DNA of 64,000 nt from Paenibacillus lutrae (GTDB lineage Bacteria; Bacillota; Bacilli; Paenibacillales; NBRC-103111). Below the pieces are notes generated by a model, which saw only the letters and a list, made by a program, of their open reading frames with translations, was not told the origin of the DNA and made no database searches. Of this stretch, positions 16,425-25,782 are shown in pieces (positions within the stretch are counted from its first letter, which is position 1; each line of letters begins with the position of its first letter). The stretch spans positions 1 through 64,000 of the forward strand of contig NZ_RHLK01000001.1 in assembly GCF_009757775.1 (NCBI RefSeq), in the 5' to 3' direction. The position numbers and the translations under genes are program-made.

Positions 16425-17654
16425 TCAGGCCTGGGCGGCGGCTTTAGCAACCGCTCTGCCGTATACATCGAGAAGCCTCTGAACCATCAGATCCATGGAC
16501 CAGTGGACCGCTCCCCACTGCCCCGCTTCCCTGCCCATCGCTTCCCGCATAGCCGTGTTCTCCAGCAGCGTATACAAATGCGTGAACAACTGCTGGCTGT
16601 TACCCGATTGGAAGATAAGTCCCGTACGGCCGTGTTCGACCATTTCGGGCACACCTGTGGCGTCGCTGACCACGGACGGCTTCCCTGCCAGCTGCGCTTC
16701 AATCAGCGATAAGGGCTGATTGTCTACATAGCTCGGCTGGACGAATATATCGGATTGGGCAAGCAAATACGGCACGTCGCTGCGCCTGCCCAGGAACTGA
16801 ACGGTCTCCAGCAGCCCCAGCTCCGTACACTGCCTGTTAAGCTCCGCTTCCATATCTCCCTCTCCCACAATCCAGCAGACGAAATCGTCCCGTACCGTCC
16901 GAAGCAGTGCAGCAGCCTCGATGAGCAGGGAAACTCCCTTAATGGGAATGAGGCGGCCTGTGAAGATGATCGCTTTTTTGCCGGGAGGCTTATAGACAGG
17001 AGAACTCGAATACCCCATTTGCGCATAAAAATCTCTCGTATCGTATCCGTACTGAAACACTTCTACCTGATGCTGAGGCACAGAATACTCCGTTGTCAGC
17101 AGCTGTTTCAGCCACTGGGAGGACGCGATTGTAATATCGCTGCTTGTGGCGCCGAGATGCTCAATCGCCGACTGGAACCGCCAGATAACGGATTCCCCGA
17201 GATTTACGTTATTCTCCATCAGATGCAGCTTGATCTCGTGGGCCACAGAGCCGTGCAGGCTGGCGACGAGTCCGGTACGTGCCGGTTTGATCCGCTTGAA
17301 AGACCGGGTAGCCAGGACGTCCTGTGTATGAATCACGTCATATTTATCCAGTCCGAAATAAGCGGCCGCCAGCTCCATGCAAAGTGTGTTCAACTCAAAA
17401 TGCGAGAGCCAGGAACTGGAGTGAAGAACCGGATACAGCTCAGGGGTTATCTTCTTCTCCAGAAACGGCCGCACCGCATCTTTATGGAATACACGACCAC
17501 TAAACGGCATATGAAACACGCTTTCATCCTCACTGTTGCCGAATACATCGACTTCGTGACCCAGCGCCTCCAGCTTTTCCTTCATATTAACCATAAGCGG
17601 CCACACCCCGCCCAAATGCGGAAGCCGCCAGTAGGTAGCGAGCAGTATCTTCAA
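16425..17654 (-). CDS. GT4-family glycosyltransferase, paralogue of the 12616-13848 gene
   Basis: A 409-residue GT-B enzyme. MKILLATYWRLPHLGGVWPL opens the acceptor domain. The donor domain has IFTGRLIPIKGVSLLIEAA, and DIFVQPSYVDNQPLSLIEAQ contains the C-terminal Glu of EX7E. It is the same length and layout as the gene at 12616, which supports duplication. It heads a three-gene minus-strand set (GT4, small protein, GT4). The linkage formed is unknown. Confidence 0.87.
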   Translation of the reverse strand: MKILLATYWRLPHLGGVWPLMVNMKEKLEALGHEVDVFGNSEDESVFHMPFSGRVFHKDAVRPFLEKKITPELYPVLHSSSWLSHFELNTLCMELAAAYFGLDKYDVIHTQDVLATRSFKRIKPARTGLVASLHGSVAHEIKLHLMENNVNLGESVIWRFQSAIEHLGATSSDITIASSQWLKQLLTTEYSVPQHQVEVFQYGYDTRDFYAQMGYSSSPVYKPPGKKAIIFTGRLIPIKGVSLLIEAAALLRTVRDDFVCWIVGEGDMEAELNRQCTELGLLETVQFLGRRSDVPYLLAQSDIFVQPSYVDNQPLSLIEAQLAGKPSVVSDATGVPEMVEHGRTGLIFQSGNSQQLFTHLYTLLENTAMREAMGREAGQWGAVHWSMDLMVQRLLDVYGRAVAKAAAQA

Positions 17655-17792
17655 GAATTGTCCCCTCTTTTCTGCGCGAGACTCCTAAGCAGCGTCTTGT
17701 CACCCGCATACATTTATCCCTACAGCATATGCGGCTATGCGTCTTTTCCACGGGTCGTTTGCCTCACCAGGCTCAAAATGTGTACGTGTCCA

Positions 17793-17820
17793 TACGCCTG
17801 CGGAACATTTACATATACTG
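17793..17820 (+). promoter_or_regulatory. Sigma-K-like promoter for the 17854 gene
   Basis: TACG, a 15-base spacer and CATATACTG fit the sigma-K consensus (mACm, 16 bases, CATAnnnTA) apart from one base of spacing and the final A. The start codon is 34 bases downstream. Confidence 0.4.
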
Positions 17821-17853
17821 AACTATGCCGGATTGAACGGAAGGAAGGTGACC

Positions 17854-18207
17854 ATGTCTATTTACCGTTTTGACGCCTATGAATACGGATCCTGCGATTC
17901 ACGCTATATCCAGTGTTTTGATCTGATCTTCCAGAATATCGCCCAGCGGCACTTTGACGTGCTTGTTCAAGGCTATCAGGGCGAGAACCGTTTTGTTCTG
18001 GGGCTGTACCATCTTGATCCTGCGCCGCAGCCCGGCTCCATTGCCCAACTGCCGACTGCGTACAACCATAATCAGCCGTTTACGCTCTACATTCACACGA
18101 ATCTGACAACCCCATACCCCCTGACGATGACGATGTACGCTAAGAACGAAGGAGCTCTGATCGCAGCATTCACCCATAATGAATTGACGGTCATCGATCC
18201 GCTTTGA
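17854..18207 (+). CDS. Unrecognised 117-residue protein, possible spore-surface component
   Basis: The protein starts MSIYRFDAYEYGSCDSRYIQ and is rich in Tyr, Gln, His and beta-branched residues, with beta-strand patterning (PFTLYIHTNLTTPYPLTMTM). GGAAGG lies 8 bases before the ATG, and a terminator follows at 18232. It lies between glycosyltransferase genes with a sigma-K-like promoter in front. It has no signal peptide, so if it reaches the spore surface it would be assembled from the mother cell. Function unknown. Confidence 0.65.
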   Translation: MSIYRFDAYEYGSCDSRYIQCFDLIFQNIAQRHFDVLVQGYQGENRFVLGLYHLDPAPQPGSIAQLPTAYNHNQPFTLYIHTNLTTPYPLTMTMYAKNEGALIAAFTHNELTVIDPL

Positions 18208-18231
18208 ACCTTGTATTTCGCCATACAAAGA

Positions 18232-18257
18232 GGCCCTTCCTCAGGAAGCGGCCTTTT
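18232..18257 (+). terminator. Terminator after the 17854 gene
   Basis: GGCC plus CTTCC pairs with GGAAG plus GGCC with a single-base bulge and a 3-base loop, followed by TTTT. Confidence 0.6.
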
Positions 18258-18333
18258 AGAGTTACGTTTCTTTTGTAAGCTTGCCGCAGCCGGAAGTACG
18301 TATTCGCAGGCATACGGGCCAATCGTCCGGAAA

Positions 18334-18708
18334 CTAGCCTCCCAATGACGGAATCGGGGTCAGTTCTGATTGCAGTACACGTTGAGCAGGTACGAGATTG
18401 TTGAAAGTATCCAAACCGAACACGGAAGCAACGACCAGATTAGGCTGCGGGGCAACAACAGCTATCTGGACTTCATAAGCCAGCACACCGGCAATAAAAA
18501 ATAAACGGATATCTGCAAACCCCGGCGGTACCGTGTACGTCTGGAAATAAAGCGGGGTCTTGGCAACACCCGTACTCAGCGTATAAAAGATTTCAACGAC
18601 AATCTGGGCTGTATTTACCGCGTCTTCGTTGCTGATATTAACGGCTACATTCGCGGCGGCTGTTCCGAAATCCCTCGTATTGAGTATCAATCCTGTCGTA
18701 AAGGCCAT
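18334..18708 (-). CDS. Small beta-rich Ala/Val/Thr-rich protein of unknown function
   Basis: A 124-residue protein, MAFTTGLILNTRDFGTAAAN and onward, with alternating hydrophobic strands (VNTAQIVVEIFY; YEVQIAVVAPQPNLVVASVF) and almost no charged residues in the middle. It looks like a compact beta-sandwich and not a membrane protein. GGGGGTG lies ahead of the ATG at 18708. Its composition and setting resemble small spore-surface proteins; the family is not recognised. Confidence 0.65.
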   Translation of the reverse strand: MAFTTGLILNTRDFGTAAANVAVNISNEDAVNTAQIVVEIFYTLSTGVAKTPLYFQTYTVPPGFADIRLFFIAGVLAYEVQIAVVAPQPNLVVASVFGLDTFNNLVPAQRVLQSELTPIPSLGG

Positions 18709-18995
18709 CTTTTCACCCCCATTCCAGTGGTCTCTCAGGCAGTATATTCATAGCCGTAAGAAAAGATTGGACGACCCCCGGGGACGTCCGAAATTCGGGA
18801 TATTGCCTGCCTTCGCAACTTCGAAAGTCGACGAAATGGCCGCTATCGAAATGGACAACTGTGAAATTAGTTGCATCTCTCATGCAGTGTCCACACCCGT
18901 CAAATGGAATGGAATAAACTGAAGTATGCAACTCACAGATCGGCAGCACATAGGGCCGTTACAACTAACCGGCCGGAAAAGAGGGGATATTGCCC

Positions 18996-20192
18996 ATGAG
19001 AGATGTCGGCATCGTTATGCCGGTATATTTGCAGAAACCGTCTTATTTACAGGAAGCCATTGAAACTATTCTTAACCAGACGTATACCGATTTCCGGTTT
19101 ATTATTGTTATCGATGGCGTATCGGAACAAATGGGCCCGCAGATCCGGCAACTGACTGCTCACGACAAGCGAGTCGAAATTCTCGAGAATGACCGGAATA
19201 TGGGGGTTTCCGCTTCACTGAACCGGGGATTTGAGCCGCTTTTTGAAGATCCGGATATCCGGTATATTACCTGGGTATCCAGCGATAACCGCACCCATCC
19301 TTATTTCATAGAACTTCTCCGCCATGAACTCGTACTTGCACCAGAGGAAGTCGGGCTGGTCTACAGCTGTTTCCGTGAAATAGACGGAGAGGGACGTCCG
19401 CTTCGCGACGAGGCCTTCCAGGAGGAATTCCGCCGGTACCAGGATAAGCCGAAGGAGGAGCTTCTGGACGTATGTATTGTCGGGGTATCCTTCATGTACA
19501 AATCCTCTTACGCCAGGAAGATAAACGGTTATCATATGGAACCCGTAGAAGATTATGAATATTGGCTGAGGCTATCAGACTTATGCGATCTGCGGTATAT
19601 CCCCGTAGAACTTGTCGAGTACCGGGTGGACTCGGATTTCAGCATTTCGGCCCGTCTCAAAGGTTCCATCGAGCAGCACAGGCGCTGGCGCCATGCTTTC
19701 CGTCTGACCAAGATGCAGGCCAGAAGAAGAAAGAATATCCCTCTGGAAACAACCATTTACTTACCGGTGACAGAAGCTTCCGAGAAGCTTCCGGAGCGGC
19801 TCGACCAGCTGCTGGACCAATACTACAGCAACTTTCAGGTGGTTGTTGTTGACGTGACCTCCGCTCAGTGCGCCCCCGACCTTCTGCGTGATATTAAAGA
19901 TCCTCTGCTGAGCTTCCGTTCGTTTCCCGGGGCCGCACCCGTTAAAGCCGTTTGTGCCTGCCTGGAAGAGCTTACGACTCCATTCGCTTCTGTTGCTTAC
20001 AGGGAAAAAGATTTTGAATATATGGATCTTCAAATTTTAACGAACGCCCTGCGCGCAGCTCCGGCGGGAACTCTATCCGTTTCCTACAACAGCAGCCGGA
20101 GTGATCTTGCCTATCGTTTCGACCCTCGGGCGGGCATGCCTTCGACGGAGCTTTTCCTGTCCGCCAGGCTGAAAGAGCTGCTGCTGAAATAG
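18996..20192 (+). CDS. GT2 glycosyltransferase with second, degenerate GT2-like domain
   Basis: Residues 1-215 are a canonical GT2 domain: VGIVMPVYLQKPSYLQEAIE, QTYTDFRFIIVIDG, and YITWVSSDNRTHP at the metal site. Residues 245-398 begin again like a GT2 (TTIYLPVTEASEKLPERLDQ, then YYSNFQVVVVDVTSA) but lack a DxD, so the second domain is probably non-catalytic. I chose the ATG at 18996 with GAGGGG upstream; a TTG six bases earlier is too close to that site. It converges with a GT4 gene at a shared terminator (20230). Confidence 0.82.
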   Translation: MRDVGIVMPVYLQKPSYLQEAIETILNQTYTDFRFIIVIDGVSEQMGPQIRQLTAHDKRVEILENDRNMGVSASLNRGFEPLFEDPDIRYITWVSSDNRTHPYFIELLRHELVLAPEEVGLVYSCFREIDGEGRPLRDEAFQEEFRRYQDKPKEELLDVCIVGVSFMYKSSYARKINGYHMEPVEDYEYWLRLSDLCDLRYIPVELVEYRVDSDFSISARLKGSIEQHRRWRHAFRLTKMQARRRKNIPLETTIYLPVTEASEKLPERLDQLLDQYYSNFQVVVVDVTSAQCAPDLLRDIKDPLLSFRSFPGAAPVKAVCACLEELTTPFASVAYREKDFEYMDLQILTNALRAAPAGTLSVSYNSSRSDLAYRFDPRAGMPSTELFLSARLKELLLK

Positions 20193-20229
20193 TCAGCCGA
20201 CACCCGGCCCCAGATTCCGATTCCATGAC

Positions 20230-20260
20230 AAAACGCTTGGCGATAACCGCCAAGCGTTTT
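20230..20260. terminator. Bidirectional terminator between GT2 and GT4 genes
   Basis: A 13-bp perfect stem (AAAACGCTTGGCG/CGCCAAGCGTTTT) with a 5-base loop between convergent genes. The right arm runs one base or so into the last codons region of the minus-strand gene. Confidence 0.75.
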
Positions 20261-21341
20261 AAGTGCGCTTCTCCATCACTGGGATACCCAGCTCACCCAG
20301 CATATGAGTGAATTGCTCGGCATACAGGCCGGGAGAGAACTGCTGCGCCGCATGCCGGCTTGCCCGGTAGCGTATTTCTTCCCGCAGCGGCACGTTCTCC
20401 ATCAGCTCCGAGATTTGCCTGTACGCCTCTTCATGATCGTCGTGGGGATAGAATCTTCCCGTCACGCGGTCTGCGATGAAACTTCTGACTCCGTCCGAAT
20501 CGGTGCTGACTACGGGACACCGGCAGCACATAGCCTCCAGGACCGCGTATCCGAATCCCTCTACACGCGAGGTCGACAGCAGAACACCGCCGGAATCGCC
20601 GATGATGGAGTACTGCCTGGCCATCTCTTTGTGCGGGATATTGGGCATGACGGTCAAACTCGAGCCCAGCTGGTAATCCCTTACCATCCTGCGGAAATCT
20701 TCTTCCTCGGGGCCGAGCGTATTATCTACATACATACGGATTTCAAACGGCCGCCCGCGGGTCTTGAACAAACGGCCGATCTCCAGCAGGCTTCGCCAGT
20801 TTTTATTCCGTTCGAGTCTCCCCACCCATCCGATAATAGGGACAGGGGCCACTGTATCCCCTTGAAAACGGAAACGATCCGAATCTATGCAGTTATGAAA
20901 ACTGAACCTTCTCATACGGGCGTAATGTGTGTCGAAAATTTGAATCAGATGCGGGGTACGGGGGTACAGGACACCGTCGGCGTGAAGAACGAGCAGCGGA
21001 GCAATCCGTTTCAGAATAAATTCCGCCTCTTCTACGCTTCCGAGCCCCTGTGCCTCATAGATAATTTTTCCTTTATAGCCGCCCATACGCAAAGGAAGAA
21101 TCAGCTCCGCCACCGTAGAAATAATAACGGCGTCAAACTGTTCACGTGCGACAAGTTCCCGGATCTCTTTCTCGTCCCCGGTCACGTATACGGGAATGCC
21201 GTCCAGATTCTGCAGTCCCGTCCCTTTGTGCAAATACAGCAGGCTGCACGCTATCCCGATCTTTCCCAGCGCGATAATCCGCTGCCGGTTCAGGGTTTCC
21301 ATCCCTCCGCTCGGGATATAGAACACAAATAGCAGCTTCAT
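20259..21341 (-). CDS. GT4-family glycosyltransferase
   Basis: A 360-residue GT-B enzyme: KLLFVFYIPSGGMETLNRQR at the N-terminus, GWVGRLERNKNWRSLLEI opening the donor domain, and the EX7E motif EGFGYAVLE followed by CCRCPVVSTDSDGV. Start ATG at 21341. It is the last gene of the long minus-strand operon that begins with the GT4 at 28813. A 127-base gap separates it from the upstream GT2, so it may have its own expression signals. Sugar specificity unknown. Confidence 0.86.
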   Translation of the reverse strand: MKLLFVFYIPSGGMETLNRQRIIALGKIGIACSLLYLHKGTGLQNLDGIPVYVTGDEKEIRELVAREQFDAVIISTVAELILPLRMGGYKGKIIYEAQGLGSVEEAEFILKRIAPLLVLHADGVLYPRTPHLIQIFDTHYARMRRFSFHNCIDSDRFRFQGDTVAPVPIIGWVGRLERNKNWRSLLEIGRLFKTRGRPFEIRMYVDNTLGPEEEDFRRMVRDYQLGSSLTVMPNIPHKEMARQYSIIGDSGGVLLSTSRVEGFGYAVLEAMCCRCPVVSTDSDGVRSFIADRVTGRFYPHDDHEEAYRQISELMENVPLREEIRYRASRHAAQQFSPGLYAEQFTHMLGELGIPVMEKRT

Positions 21342-21468
21342 GACTCACCTTCTTTCCAACTGCTTTAAACGAGGCTGCCCGCATACACCAGACCGCTAGT
21401 CATCCTCTGAATCCGCAAAAGGACCCTAACAATCCGATTGTTCCTATCGGACTTCCGCTTGCGCCCGG

Positions 21469-22212
21469 CTACTTCTCTGTTTCCATAGAAGCGATGCGGG
21501 CTGCAACCACCGGGTTGTATCTGGCACGCAGCACAGCCACCTCCTGCTCTGCGGCCTGCTGATGATTCCGGCTTCCCATCGCAGGATGGAACCGGTACTG
21601 GGTCAGCTTCTCGTTCAGGAATTCCATCTGTACTCCGGCAGCCGCAAGGCGCAGCCACATCTCCAGGTCCTGCGTGTACTTAAATGTCTCGTCGAATAAG
21701 CCATAGCGCCTGAACAGCTCTTTATGCATCACAACCGTGCAGCCGTTAATGGGATTGTACTGGAGCATGTAGGTGTACAGCTTCGAAGACGTCGTAAAGT
21801 GCAGGGTGTTCCCGGCATCCGTAGGAAAATTAGGTGCGTGCATGACACGGCCATGCTCATCGACGACTTCATAATTCGTGAAACCGACAAGTGCATTCTT
21901 TAAGCTTAATTCCGCTATTTGAGCCGTTAACTTATGGGGATAGAAACGATCATCCGAACTAAGCCAGGCGATATAGTCGCCGGTAGCTTGGCGGATTCCA
22001 TGATTTAATGCGGAAGCTGTCCCTCCGTTCGCTTTACCTAAATAATGTATCCACGGCATATAGGGCGTTATTCTTTCCTGATGCCGGGTGGAACCATCGT
22101 CAACGACAATAATTTCTATATCGGGATAAGTCTGGCTCAAAGCACTTACGATGGCCTGATCTACATAAGCACAATTGTAAAATGGGATAATGATGCTCAC
22201 CCGGGGCGGCAT
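21469..22212 (-). CDS. GT2-family glycosyltransferase
   Basis: A 247-residue, single-domain GT2 enzyme. It has RVSIIIPFYNCAYVDQAIVS, QTYPDIEIIVVDDGST for the nucleotide, DYIAWLSSDDRFYP with the SSDD metal motif, and a catalytic-region TQDLEMWLRLA. It is paralogous to the next upstream gene (22219-23058), which begins only 7 bases before this one. The pair likely adds successive sugars. It lacks the basic tail of its neighbour. Confidence 0.87.
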   Translation of the reverse strand: MPPRVSIIIPFYNCAYVDQAIVSALSQTYPDIEIIVVDDGSTRHQERITPYMPWIHYLGKANGGTASALNHGIRQATGDYIAWLSSDDRFYPHKLTAQIAELSLKNALVGFTNYEVVDEHGRVMHAPNFPTDAGNTLHFTTSSKLYTYMLQYNPINGCTVVMHKELFRRYGLFDETFKYTQDLEMWLRLAAAGVQMEFLNEKLTQYRFHPAMGSRNHQQAAEQEVAVLRARYNPVVAARIASMETEK

Positions 22213-22218
22213 AATCTT

Positions 22219-23058
22219 CTACCTCCTTCCTTTCCTTTTTCCTGACTTGCCCGATGCGCTTGCAGGCTTAGCAAGCTTTCTTTTCCGGCGTTTGGCTGCG
22301 CCGGCGCCAGCTTTGCGCAGCGGACGCCTTCTCGTGGCAAGAAGGCTCTTCTGGCTGCGGGAAAGGCGCAGAAGAAGCTTCCGGTACCGGCTTCTTACGC
22401 TTAATACCTCTTCCCAGATGGCAGGCTGATGCAGGACGGTCCCCATTCCGCCATGAAGACGGTACAAGGTCAGCGGATAATCAAAGAAATCCAGAGGAAA
22501 ACCCGCCAGAAGCACCCGGATCCAGAACTCATAATCCTGTGTGTAGCGGAGTGTCTCGTCGAAATAACCGACCGCATCAAATAAGTCCCTGCGCATCATG
22601 ACCGTGCAGCCATTGACCGGGCAAATGGATAAAAAAGAGCGTGTAAATTCATGCGGATACCGGTACCGGTAAGCCACATTCGCATGCGTCACGGCTCCAG
22701 ACTCATTGATCTGATCGAAGCCTGTATGGCTGAATAAGGAATTCCGCTCCAGCATGAACTGCACTTGGCGTTCCATCTTATCGGGATAAAAAAGATCATC
22801 CGAGCTGAGCCACGCTGTATAATCGCCAGTGGCGCTCCGGAAGCCGAGATTCAGCGCAGATGCGGCTCCCCCGTTTTCCTTTCCGATATAGATCAGCCGG
22901 TCCATGTATGGCTCCAGTTTTTCCTTATGAAGAGTAGAGCCGTCATCCACCACAATCAGTTCGATATTGGTGTAGGTCTGGTTCAGCACGCTGGAAACCG
23001 CCTGATCCACGTACGGACAATTATAGAAGGGAATCACGACCGTTACTTTCGGCAGCAT
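22219..23058 (-). CDS. GT2-family glycosyltransferase with C-terminal basic tail
   Basis: Residues 1-225 are a GT2 domain (KVTVVIPFYNCPYVDQAVSS; IELIVVDDGST; YTAWLSSDDLFYPDKM; RYTQDYEFWIRV). The last 50 residues are a Lys/Arg/Ala/Ser tail (KAGAGAAKRRKRKLAKPASA, ending GKRKGRR) absent from its paralogue at 21469. The tail resembles those of the GT4 at 27080 and the H1-like protein at 29019. It is probably for docking to an acidic partner or surface; that is inference. Confidence 0.86.
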   Translation of the reverse strand: MLPKVTVVIPFYNCPYVDQAVSSVLNQTYTNIELIVVDDGSTLHKEKLEPYMDRLIYIGKENGGAASALNLGFRSATGDYTAWLSSDDLFYPDKMERQVQFMLERNSLFSHTGFDQINESGAVTHANVAYRYRYPHEFTRSFLSICPVNGCTVMMRRDLFDAVGYFDETLRYTQDYEFWIRVLLAGFPLDFFDYPLTLYRLHGGMGTVLHQPAIWEEVLSVRSRYRKLLLRLSRSQKSLLATRRRPLRKAGAGAAKRRKRKLAKPASASGKSGKRKGRR

Positions 23059-23090
23059 GCATTCACCTCTTTTCTTCTATATGGCATGAG

Positions 23091-23972
23091 TCAGACATGT
23101 CTGTAATAGTCCAGCGCATCCGAGAGTGATTGCTCAAACGGAATTCGCGCCGACCATCCCAGCGCTTTCAGAGCCGTTACATCCATTCGTCTGACAAGTT
23201 CCGGACGCGGTTTATTCTCGACCTCCAGCGGAAGCGATGCAGAAGTGAGCGATTGGAAGACCGACACAATCTCGCCTAGGGAGCGCGGCTGCTCTGTCCC
23301 AATCGAGTAAACGGCGCCCGGCACTCCTTGGTCGAGAATGATTTTGTATGCCGATACCGCATCCCGCACATCCACATAGTCGCGTTCTTCGCCCAGTGAG
23401 GACAGACGCAGCGGTTCGTGCGCTGCACCTGTCTCCAGGCCGGCTATTTTGCGGGCAAGCAGACCGCATATACCTGTGGAGGGACCCGGTCCGATCAGAT
23501 TGGACGGCAGAGCCACCATGATCTGCTGCGAGAACCACAGGTGCCAAGCCTGAGCTGCATACATCAGCAGCATTTTGCTAAAGCCGTACGGATGCGGAAT
23601 CGGCTGTCCGGCAGCGGCTGTGCCAAGCATGGACCCCGCAACAAGAATCCGTGTGTCCGGACAAGACCGGAGCGCCTCGAGAAGGTAAACCGGGGCCATC
23701 AGATTCGCCTGCAGGAATGAGCCGGGATCACGCCAGGACTCCGCTACCGAATTGCGTCCTGCCAGATGCAGTACCCAGTCCGGTCTGATTTCGTGAACCA
23801 GGCGAGAGACATCCTCCGGCTTTGTCAAGTCACAGACATAGGGGGTTCCGCCTGTGACCCGGGCGGAGGCACTTCGTACGACGGCTGCGACCTCCATACC
23901 GAGCGATGCGAAATACGAGCAGGCCGCAAGGCCTGTAAAGCCGCTGGCTCCCGTGATGAGAATCCTGGTCAT
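23091..23972 (-). CDS. NAD(P)-dependent SDR sugar reductase/epimerase (GDP-mannose dehydratase/Rmd-like)
   Basis: A 293-residue extended SDR: TGASGFTGLAACSYF at the N-terminus, IRPDWVLHLAGRNSVAESWR, YGFSK as the YxxxK site, LPSNLIGPGP and EERDYVDVRDAV. Substrate-region residues look like GDP-4-keto-6-deoxymannose reductases, but this is not certain. I start at 23972, where ATGA overlaps the upstream stop; an in-frame ATG at 23987 is an alternative. It is co-translated with the RmlD-like gene, so it may finish or branch the amino-deoxysugar pathway. Confidence 0.78.
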   Translation of the reverse strand: MTRILITGASGFTGLAACSYFASLGMEVAAVVRSASARVTGGTPYVCDLTKPEDVSRLVHEIRPDWVLHLAGRNSVAESWRDPGSFLQANLMAPVYLLEALRSCPDTRILVAGSMLGTAAAGQPIPHPYGFSKMLLMYAAQAWHLWFSQQIMVALPSNLIGPGPSTGICGLLARKIAGLETGAAHEPLRLSSLGEERDYVDVRDAVSAYKIILDQGVPGAVYSIGTEQPRSLGEIVSVFQSLTSASLPLEVENKPRPELVRRMDVTALKALGWSARIPFEQSLSDALDYYRHV

Positions 23973-24799
23973 TCCCGCCACATCCATTCGCTTAATTCCT
24001 TCAGCATCGTATCGTAAGCGGGCGCAGTATACCCGATCTCCGGTCGGGTGCTTCTGAGTGTCCGATTGAGCTCTACGGACGAGTCTTCGCGAATCTTAAT
24101 ATCCGGCCGGCCGAAATGGCTGCGGAATACATGCAGCAGTTCGTACTTGCTTATTCTTTCCGGGGCAGTCAGATGTACCAGTCCGGTTATTTCCGGTTTC
24201 ACAAGGATATCCCTGATGAACTTGGCCAGCTCCAGTGTCGTCACGCCGTTCCAGTAAGCTCTCGTATATCCCTTCACTTCACCGGTCTGGCCAAGAAACC
24301 ACTCCAGAAGACCGATCCCCCCCGGTCGGATCTCGGGCCCGATAATAGAAGTCCGCACCGTGAGATGAGGGGCTTCTATTACTTCGCCAAGAGCTTTGGA
24401 ACGGCCATACACGGATATACTGTCCGGCTCATCGTCCTCGGTATGGTCACCGTGACGGCCCGAGAACACGCAGTCTGTACTGATATGAATCAGCCGGCTT
24501 CCGGCACTCCGGGCTGCTTCAGCCAGATCGTGCGGAAAAATCCCATTAACGCGGAAGGCGTTAACGGGGTCAGCTTCGGCAAATTGATTCAAGATGCCGA
24601 TGCAGTTAATTACGGCATCCGGCCTGATTGCCTCCATCAGGCTGCGGATCCGGGTCATATCCCGGGCATCAGCCTGAAGTCCGTTCCGATCGCTCCGGTC
24701 CCGGGTCGTGTAGGCAACGCTGTATGCGGGCAGTCTGCGGAAATATTGTACTAGTAAGTGTCCTGCCATTCCCTGCCCGCCCACGACGAGCAGTTTCAT
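23969..24799 (-). CDS. RmlD-family sugar-nucleotide reductase (WbvR-like)
   Basis: A 276-residue RmlD-type SDR: VVGGQGMAGHLLVQYF (cofactor), INCIGILNQFAEADP, HISTDCVFSG, and YGRSKALGE as YxxxK. It sits between a 4,6-dehydratase and a sugar epimerase with ATGA overlaps on both sides. In UDP-L-FucNAc synthesis the reductase (CapF/FnlB/WbjC) is about 370 residues with a C-terminal cupin. This one has none, matching the WbvR type used for UDP-L-QuiNAc/L-RhaNAc. The product assignment is inference from length and family. Confidence 0.8.
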   Translation of the reverse strand: MKLLVVGGQGMAGHLLVQYFRRLPAYSVAYTTRDRSDRNGLQADARDMTRIRSLMEAIRPDAVINCIGILNQFAEADPVNAFRVNGIFPHDLAEAARSAGSRLIHISTDCVFSGRHGDHTEDDEPDSISVYGRSKALGEVIEAPHLTVRTSIIGPEIRPGGIGLLEWFLGQTGEVKGYTRAYWNGVTTLELAKFIRDILVKPEITGLVHLTAPERISKYELLHVFRSHFGRPDIKIREDSSVELNRTLRSTRPEIGYTAPAYDTMLKELSEWMWRE

Positions 24800-25782
24800 G
24801 TGAGAAACCCTCCTTTGACCAGCAGAGCTCTGATCTCGTCTTTCTCCATGAGATTGTCTTTGGAAGAGAAGCTTGTAATATCAGCCCCCGGGTAAGCGGA
24901 ATAGTATTCCTTGAGTCCAGGAATATCAAGAGTCGGCAGAATGACCAGATACTGTTCGTCGTACAGAATGGTCGTCTGGCTTTCGAATTCCGTCAGCAGA
25001 ATTTCATGGATTTTCTCGCCTGGTCTCGTACCGGTCTCTGCAATCCGGACGTCGCTTTTGCCCGAAGCTTCGATAAGAATATCCGCAAGATCAATGATTT
25101 TGCACGTCGGCATCGTCATAACGAATATTTCACCGCCCAGACTTTCTTCCGAAGCTTTGAACAAGAGAGTAATGGCATCCTCCAGTGTAAGAAAGAACCG
25201 GGTCATCCCTTTATCTGTAATTGAAATTTGACTTTTCTCATGAATCTGCTTCGTGAACAAGTGAATCACGCTGCCGTTCGTCCCCAGCACGTTACCGCCC
25301 CGGACACACACGAATTTCGTCTCCGTACGCAGCAGGTTGGCGTGTACGATCAGTTTTTCCCCGATAGCTTTGGTCATGCCGTAGAAGTTGGAAGGATTGG
25401 CGGCTTTATCGGTTGAGATATAGATCACTTTCTTCACGTTGTTTTCGATAGCCGCTTCAATGACATACTGTGTCCCTACTACATTCGTTTTGAGTGCTTC
25501 ATAGGGCTGCTCCTCACAGACGGGCACATGTTTGAGCGCCGCCAGATGAAAAATATAATCGACCCCCGCACAAGCGCGGATCAGCGCCTCCCGGTCACGG
25601 ATATCACCGATGCAGAAGCTGAGACGGCTGTCCTCGAATGACCTCTGCATCGCCACCTGTGTCGATTCATTACGGGAAAACACAATAATTTCATTCGGAT
25701 TCTGGGGGAGGAGCTGCCGAATTAGTTCATAGCCCCAGGACCCTGTTCCCCCCGTTACCAAGATTCTCGTGTTACGAAACAT
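24796..25782 (-). CDS. UDP-GlcNAc 4,6-dehydratase, 5-inverting (CapE/FnlA/WbjB type)
   Basis: A 328-residue SDR with TGGTGSWGYELIRQLL, HLAALKHVPVCEEQPYEALK, YISTDKAANPSNFYGMTKAI (YxxxK as YGMTK) and RGGNVLGTNGSVI. These are signatures of the PseB/CapE family, which dehydrates UDP-GlcNAc and inverts C5 or C3. The neighbouring WecB-like epimerase with the MEAGNRCFD motif points to the CapE/FnlA branch and not to pseudaminic acid. It overlaps both neighbours by 4 and 11 bases. Confidence 0.87.
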   Translation of the reverse strand: MFRNTRILVTGGTGSWGYELIRQLLPQNPNEIIVFSRNESTQVAMQRSFEDSRLSFCIGDIRDREALIRACAGVDYIFHLAALKHVPVCEEQPYEALKTNVVGTQYVIEAAIENNVKKVIYISTDKAANPSNFYGMTKAIGEKLIVHANLLRTETKFVCVRGGNVLGTNGSVIHLFTKQIHEKSQISITDKGMTRFFLTLEDAITLLFKASEESLGGEIFVMTMPTCKIIDLADILIEASGKSDVRIAETGTRPGEKIHEILLTEFESQTTILYDEQYLVILPTLDIPGLKEYYSAYPGADITSFSSKDNLMEKDEIRALLVKGGFLT

